A stretch of DNA of 64,000 nucleotides from Rhytidiadelphus loreus (lineage: Eukaryota; Streptophyta; Bryopsida; Hypnales; Hylocomiaceae): assembly GCA_947034895.1 (NCBI GenBank), contig OX344761.1:80183839-80247838 (forward strand), given 5' to 3'. The stretch's first letter is position 1, and the number at the start of each line of letters is the position of its first letter. Position numbers and translations under genes: made by a program. Below, piece after piece: positions 59,401 through 64,000 of this stretch. The notes beneath the pieces are model-generated. The model was not told the origin of the DNA. It saw only the letters and a program-made list of their open reading frames with translations, and searched no databases.

Positions 59401-59877
59401 TTGTTGAACTATGTTTACAATGTCATCTGACAAGAGAAATCACTTTGGTTGAATGGCAGGACGTCGTAGAGACTGTCTTGGCAAATTGGAAGGTCTGGAT
59501 TCCATTTCAGATCGTTAACTTTGGCTTTGTTCCACCGCAATTCCAGGTAATACCCACTCCTCGACATTGCGCACTTTTTAATCTGAGTTCATTTATACTT
59601 GATTGATGTATTTGACCTGTTTTTGGAAGATGACATTCAAATAGGATAGCTGTTATTTCGCTGGTTACATCTTGCTCTGTGAGCATTTTTAAAAAAAATT
59701 CCCCACCTGTGGAGCAAACTTTTCCTAAGGTCTGGCACCGATAGCAGTTGCATAGTTGACTGTTCACACGTTTACCAAACTAGACTTAATTTTGGGAAAA
59801 CGTGATTACAGGTGGCTGCAGCTGGCATTCTGGGTATGGTATGGAGCGTCTTTATTTCTTACGTAGGACACACATAG
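56482..59877 (+). CDS. Mpv17/PMP22 family membrane protein, plastid-type, 8 coding exons
   Basis: Coding exons are 56482-56550, 56682-57028, 58174-58261, 58587-58681, 58952-59024, 59256-59348, 59460-59546 and 59812-59877 (TAG). They total 918 nt, 305 aa, all GT-AG. Residues 1 to about 80 are Ser/Arg-rich with CAVRASS, like a plastid transit peptide. A Gly/Asp linker (VGGDGGIGVGTGDSGG) then leads to the Mpv17 domain from about 137. The domain has YSELLDRHPLIVKSLTAG, LNALADFICQ, FMSGPGLHYWYGMLTKFI, RTAADQLVFTPLGV and the family signature WKVWIPFQIVNFGFVPPQF (265 onward). Four membrane helices are expected. Relatives are organelle inner-membrane proteins; mammalian Mpv17 and yeast Sym1 are thought to form channels. 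The Gly-rich linker resembles the Arabidopsis chloroplast member. The first exon and start codon are the least certain part. Intron 2 holds a 923-bp TIR element. Confidence 0.85.
57176..58098. mobile_element. TTAA-flanked TIR element in intron 2 of the Mpv17-like gene
   Basis: The left end CCCCTAAAGGACAAAGG and the right end, read inward, CCCCTAAAGGACCAAGTG form a 12-bp perfect inverted repeat with further matches. TTAA lies at 57172-57175 and 58099-58102. Length is 923 bp, with no transposase. It shares interior sequence with 20235-21086. The right end stops 75 bases before the next exon, close to where the branch point and acceptor must be. Confidence 0.75.
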
Positions 59878-62020
59878 AAGTACTCGAGACTGCAGAATAT
59901 TTAACACTGGGACGAAAGGTGTTTAAAAATATGATCACCATCATATCCCTGTCTGAGGTCCTTGGGCCACATTGTTTTCGGTGCAAAAGCACGTCTATTG
60001 AAATTGTGAGTTAACGAAGAGAGGCAAGCATGCTTTCTTCGGGTTTTCTCTTTTCAACGTCTATGCTCATTCGATCTAGAAGTGACTCTTAGGGCCAAAT
60101 GACTCCTTCGCATATTATGATTTTCAAATTGTGAAGGTAAATAATTTAATGACCAGCTGCTTTAAACCAGGGTCAGAGGCATTAAGAATGCTCTTGCTCA
60201 TTTAACGGACCCATCGTTCAGTGTATTGTCTGATGCTCCAAACTAGCTCTGCCGGGATAGTCTTTCTCCATTTTCTCCTTCGTTTGCGATATCCATTGCT
60301 TCGAGATCGCACAGGAGTCTTGACCTATCAGACTGGCACCGGGACAGCTTCGGAGGAGGAGGCTACAGGAAGTGGATGAGGAATCTCTTTCAGTCCTGCA
60401 GAAGGAATTTCTGGATTTAATTCTGCTACGAAGCTGAGCAAGAGAGTTTCAAGTTATGCGTTCGAAGCGTTTTTTCTTCTGGCGAAATTTCACCAGATCT
60501 CACAAATAGCGACCTCTGCTGTGACGTTAGTGAGTTTCTTATTTGGACGGAGTCAGGTGCAAAGGCTGAAACAATGACCGGGAAATACCGGTGGCTAGTT
60601 CAAAGTTAGCTGGTGGAATTGGGAAAAAAATTGTTTGCATTTTGAAAACAAAGGATGTAAAATTGGAAAGAATTTTTCCGGGACAGAAATCAACCCGTGT
60701 CCCCCAAAATTGAAGGGCACTTTAACAGCATCCTTTCAGAACTTGGTGGATTTCAGTTGCCCTTAGATAATAATTGGTGTTTGATACCCAGGCGAACCAG
60801 GGTGAACATTTCTGAGGGTGAATATTGATGTACAGGGGTGGAGGGCTTGGCCGTTGGAGCTATCAAAATTTGAACTATCAAAAACTGTGGAGCAAGGAGA
60901 AGACATTGGAGCTTCAGTACGCAGATCCTTGACATCCATTGGCCGTGTGAATCTCAATCATGATTGAATACGTTGTGAAATCTCACCTCCTGTGGGCAGG
61001 ACCTTACTTCTAAATCAAGGATGCAACATTCATTAGTACTTTCAGTTTTAAATTGACTTCTTAGCCACTGTCAATATGAGTTTGGAGGAAATTGGTTGGT
61101 GAGGAATTGATATTGCAAGAAATTAACCAACAGATTTAGCAGTTGAGAGGATGCAGCCGGTGGCCATTGAAAGAAAAAACTGGGCCATGAGGAAACCAAC
61201 GGGGGAGCTCCAAAAATTTCCCAAACACTGGGACGAAGTGGTCTGGCAAGAGCCCAAATGAAAAACGCTCGTTAACTTTCCTCCAGCTTTTCTTCAATGG
61301 ATTTAGAACAGCGAAGGGATTACTGATTCGAACTTCGAAGCAGGCTCGATCTCCGAAGAGCAGGGTATCCAGCTCGGGCTCGGTCGTCTGGCAGGCCTCG
61401 AACAGTCTGCGTTTGGCCGGCAGTACCGTATTCTCGAAACCGTCGGTAAGACCTACACTAAAATAATACGGAGTCCTACAGTAACAGTGGTCCACATCAC
61501 ACAAGATTCGAATTTCAATCCGACGTTGCTCAGGGCTGACAGACTATATTCTCGAACTCCTAAGCTTACGTCCGCGAAGCTCCCATGCTTGTGGCCAGCT
61601 TATTAGCCCTGGGGTGGCAACCCTTGAATGCAGTAATGAAGTCTGATAACTGGCATTATTAGAAGAATTTGTGTGGAAGATAACTATGAAACAAGAGAAA
61701 TTTATAATTAATTTCTTTTTGTAAGGGTCTGATTGCTTCCGTTGTTTGAGAAAATTCCCTTATTATAGGTTCATAAAATGACTTTTGAGTGCCCAAAATT
61801 AGTAAGATTGATTCAAAAATTATACCACTTGATTCTTCTCAATGTTTTCTTTCCTACTATGATCTCATAACCTACATAATAAAAAGCAGGTTCCCTTCTT
61901 GTGGATTAGAGAAGTTAAGAAAGCACCTGCGTCAGTATTGTGAGTTGCCACCCCGGGTTATTAGCCAAGAATGCTTCTGGTCGACTTTCTCCTTTCCTCG
62001 TTCCAGACATTGCTGCAATG
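59878..62020. other. Region between genes, possible undetected 5' exons
   Basis: GC content is higher than in the intergenic deserts. 60320-60420 has an open plus-strand stretch with SLDLSDWHRDSFGGGGYRKW, and 61136-61504 has a 122-codon open frame on the minus strand (FGDRACFEVRISNPF). Neither is recognised and neither has convincing partners. The missing start of the following gene must lie here if that gene is complete. Confidence 0.3.
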
Positions 62021-62027
62021 AGCTGAG

Positions 62028-63674
62028 GAGCAGAGGGACGAATCCACACGGATAAATCCACAGGGTGTCGATGAAATAGAAGCTGGGAAGCAGGAAGTCG
62101 GGACTAGTTTAGCAGGTGAGAAGCAGCCCCCGTCAGTGGATCCTGGAGATGTAGCCGCACCAAACCGAACTGATGTTCAACAGGTGAGACAATTTGAACT
62201 TTTTTGTTTAAGGATAGTTGTGTTTGATTTTTTGTAACTAAGAGGTTTTCCATTTCCAAACTGGTTGCTCTTGGTGCACCATGAACTGGTGTTTTCAAAA
62301 TGAGTTCTTTAACTACAGTAGTGGTGACGTTTATGATTAGGCAATCAACATCTGTAGCTTGTGCGCAACTCTTGTCCCCCAGGTTGCATAATACCTTTAA
62401 CCATTTCACTGTGCTTGTCTGACCCTCGTGCGAAACAGCACGGTGCAGGGGACCAACCGGAGAACGAACGGTTTGCAAAAGAGAGACAGGACATCGATGC
62501 CGTGTTTGGCGCCATCGGGAACAAGCTGAAGGAGCAGGATGAGAGGCAGCGCTTGCTAGCCGAAGCATACCGAGATTCACAGAAACGGGCTAAGGAATCT
62601 GCTAAGAAAGCACGTGAGCGCTTGACTGTTACTACTTACAACCCAGTCGAGAGTGATCGGGACACCGATGATGACGATTCTTGCTTTATAGAGATAAAAA
62701 ATTTGGTGTTGATTGAGAAAAGCACGATCCATAAGAAGGCACTAGCTGGAGGACTGGGACAGATCGAAAGGAACGATTGTTCGCGTCGAGGGTGGAACGG
62801 AAGTCGACCGAGGTGGGGAGCCTGAAGAACGAGGTGTACCAGCTAATCTTCAGTGTGTTTCAAGGTGTGGTTGTCACAGCCACGTCGCAGACGAACTTGC
62901 TGCCCTGCAGCAGTCGGTGGAGTCCTATTCTGTTGTCGTTATTGGCAAGTATTGTCATTATTGCTGGGGTGATTCAAAAGCTGGTGAAAATCTCGTCCTT
63001 GGAGAAGACCATCGATTCGGAGAACCAAGCTTTGAAGGTCTGAGTCGCTGTTGCTGTCACTTTTGAATCTCTTGTATGCCGCCCAGCTATTCAGTTCGAT
63101 TAATGTGCGTTCATTTGATCCGTATATTGGAGCCATTTTTAAAGTTTTCGTGAACTGTTACACTGGGAAGATTGACTTGAGTAGCCCTGCGGCTGAAAGT
63201 GCTGGAAGTCTAAAACCGCTTCGGCTGGGACTGGACTCCTATGTGAGAAATGGAAGATACCAGATTAACGCGGCGCTAATATCGAAATTTTCCCTGTTCC
63301 CCAATTTGAATCGGCTGAAACCTACGATCCTTCAAATGTTTTCCTGAACCATCAATGCCCGCATCAATGTGAGGTTCAAGTGTTGGGCATCTATTTATGA
63401 TTGGTGTTGCCTAGTATATACTGATTAGTTTTCATGGCTGTGGAATTAGGACGTGGTACACAGAGGTCAAGCCCTTCGACGAGAGGGCAAGGATTTTGTA
63501 TTTGCCCAATTCTCAGAGTGCAAGAAGAAGAAAACGTCTCAGTTGCTGTACGTTGTATGCTGTTGGCGTTCTCAGTTTTCTTTTAGTCTTCGCAGTAGTC
63601 TTTCCTCTTTGCAATGGAGAATTCTGTGTTATCCAGGACGTAACCCATACGGTGGTGCGCCCCCTCCCGCTTGA
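62028..63674 (+). CDS. Unrecognised coiled-coil and membrane protein, 3' four exons
   Basis: Exons proposed: 62028(?)-62183, 62439-62613, 62763-63037 and 63450-63674, with GT-AG borders whose phases all agree. The first has an uncertain left border and no Met in frame, so the gene starts further upstream. The protein has a hydrophilic acidic part, then a charged helical stretch (ENERFAKERQDIDAVFGAIG, EQDERQRLLAEAYRDSQKRA) likely to be a coiled coil. VFQGVVVTATSQTNLLPCSS follows, then a probable membrane helix (PILLSLLASIVIIAGVIQKL) and a second short coiled coil (SSLEKTIDSENQALK) running into the last exon. No known domain is recognised; it could be a plant-specific membrane-anchored coiled-coil protein. 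The order coiled coil, helix, coiled coil argues against a standard SNARE. Confidence 0.5.
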
Positions 63675-64000
63675 TTGAACAACGTTCTCCTGTTGTGGTG
63701 AGTCCACTTCTCTTTCTGAGCTTTTGTTTACGTTTATCTAGACAAGCCTTGAAGACAATTCATGTCAGTCATTTTTCCAGAAGTCTGCAATGTGATTGCT
63801 CAAATGTTGGAGGGTCGTCCTTGAATTTGAGCTTTCGATTGTCTGGGAAATGATGGAGAACAAATCTTGACAAGGGATGATAAAATGAAATAGATTTATT
63901 ACACGACAGTGCTTTTGCAAGTGGTCTTGTCCCATTTGACGATTTTGTGAAGTACTCCAAATATCACCAATCCACGAAAAGGTATTGATAGACTATTGAT
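63675..64000. other. 3' flank, no gene recognised
   Basis: Short open frames on both strands overlap here without recognisable content. AATAGATTTATT on the plus strand near 63888 could be part of a minus-strand transcript end, but nothing supports this further. Confidence 0.3.

Noticed and set aside
61136..61504. 122-codon minus-strand open frame
   Set aside because: Composition is plausible but no family, splice partner or promoter is recognised; kept only as a remark under the intergenic entry.
63450..63678. Alternative frame of the last exon with a strong membrane helix (GVLSFLLVFAVVF)
   Set aside because: The preceding exon ends in phase 0, which selects the other frame (DVVHRGQALRREGKDFVF), and that frame continues the coiled coil. 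The hydrophobic frame would need an unseen exon of the right phase.
1..64000. CRISPR arrays, rRNA genes, complete tRNA genes
   Set aside because: No regularly spaced short repeats with unique spacers, no rRNA-like stretch and no cloverleaf with good acceptor pairing were seen; the organism is a eukaryote.

Overview
The window looks like nuclear DNA of a land plant, most probably a non-seed one (bryophyte, lycophyte or fern). It is AT-rich, gene-poor and repeat-rich. Its genes are split by GT-AG introns of about 100 bp to 2.3 kb, and I see no operons, ribosome-binding sites or bacterial genes. The best family matches are plant-type: a calcium/calmodulin-regulated receptor-like kinase (CRLK), a plant GT8 glycosyltransferase and a plastid-type Mpv17/PMP22 protein. 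The species cannot be fixed from the sequence. All family calls rest on recognised motifs, not on database searches.

Layout. 1-3235: non-coding, with one 35-bp repeat cluster. 3236-9960: a CRLK gene (+ strand, 7 coding exons, 450 aa) with a GC-richer leader and its 3' flank. 9960-22700: intergenic DNA holding decayed copies of the CRLK 3' flank, a CATATGA-rich tract, hairpins, a long array of roughly 120-bp units with an (AT)n tract (15.35-17.24 kb), one orphan coding-like stretch (17.65-18.08 kb) and an 852-bp terminal-inverted-repeat element. 22732-28254: a GT8 glycosyltransferase (- strand, 6 coding exons, 487 aa) with a large repeat-filled first intron. 29.2-43.6 kb: non-coding DNA with fold-back repeats, a 64-bp minisatellite and another TIR element. 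43.6-45.9 kb: a decayed hAT-like transposase (+). 46.08-50.51 kb: a decayed Ty3/gypsy chromovirus (- strand) whose 5' part is missing. 50.51-51.9 kb: a nearly open reverse transcriptase of non-LTR/Penelope-like type (+), abutting the broken gag. 53.3-58.1 kb: further TIR elements and the repeated leader of the next gene. 56482-59877: an Mpv17/PMP22 gene (+, 8 coding exons, 305 aa). 62.0-63.67 kb: the 3' part of an unrecognised coiled-coil and membrane protein gene (+).

The three recognised genes have unrelated roles: cold/calcium signalling at the plasma membrane, Golgi glycan synthesis and an organelle membrane channel. Their neighbourhood looks like chance. Each reconstructed reading frame closes exactly across its splice sites (1353, 1464 and 918 nt, all multiples of three), which strongly supports the models.

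The most unusual content is mobile. There is a family of elements with CCCCTAAA termini flanked by TTAA, the arrangement of piggyBac-type transposons. There is a chromovirus whose protein motifs look more fungal than angiosperm. And there is a reverse transcriptase unlike the Ty3 type, whose 3' end carries two interleaved complementary stems that could form a pseudoknot.
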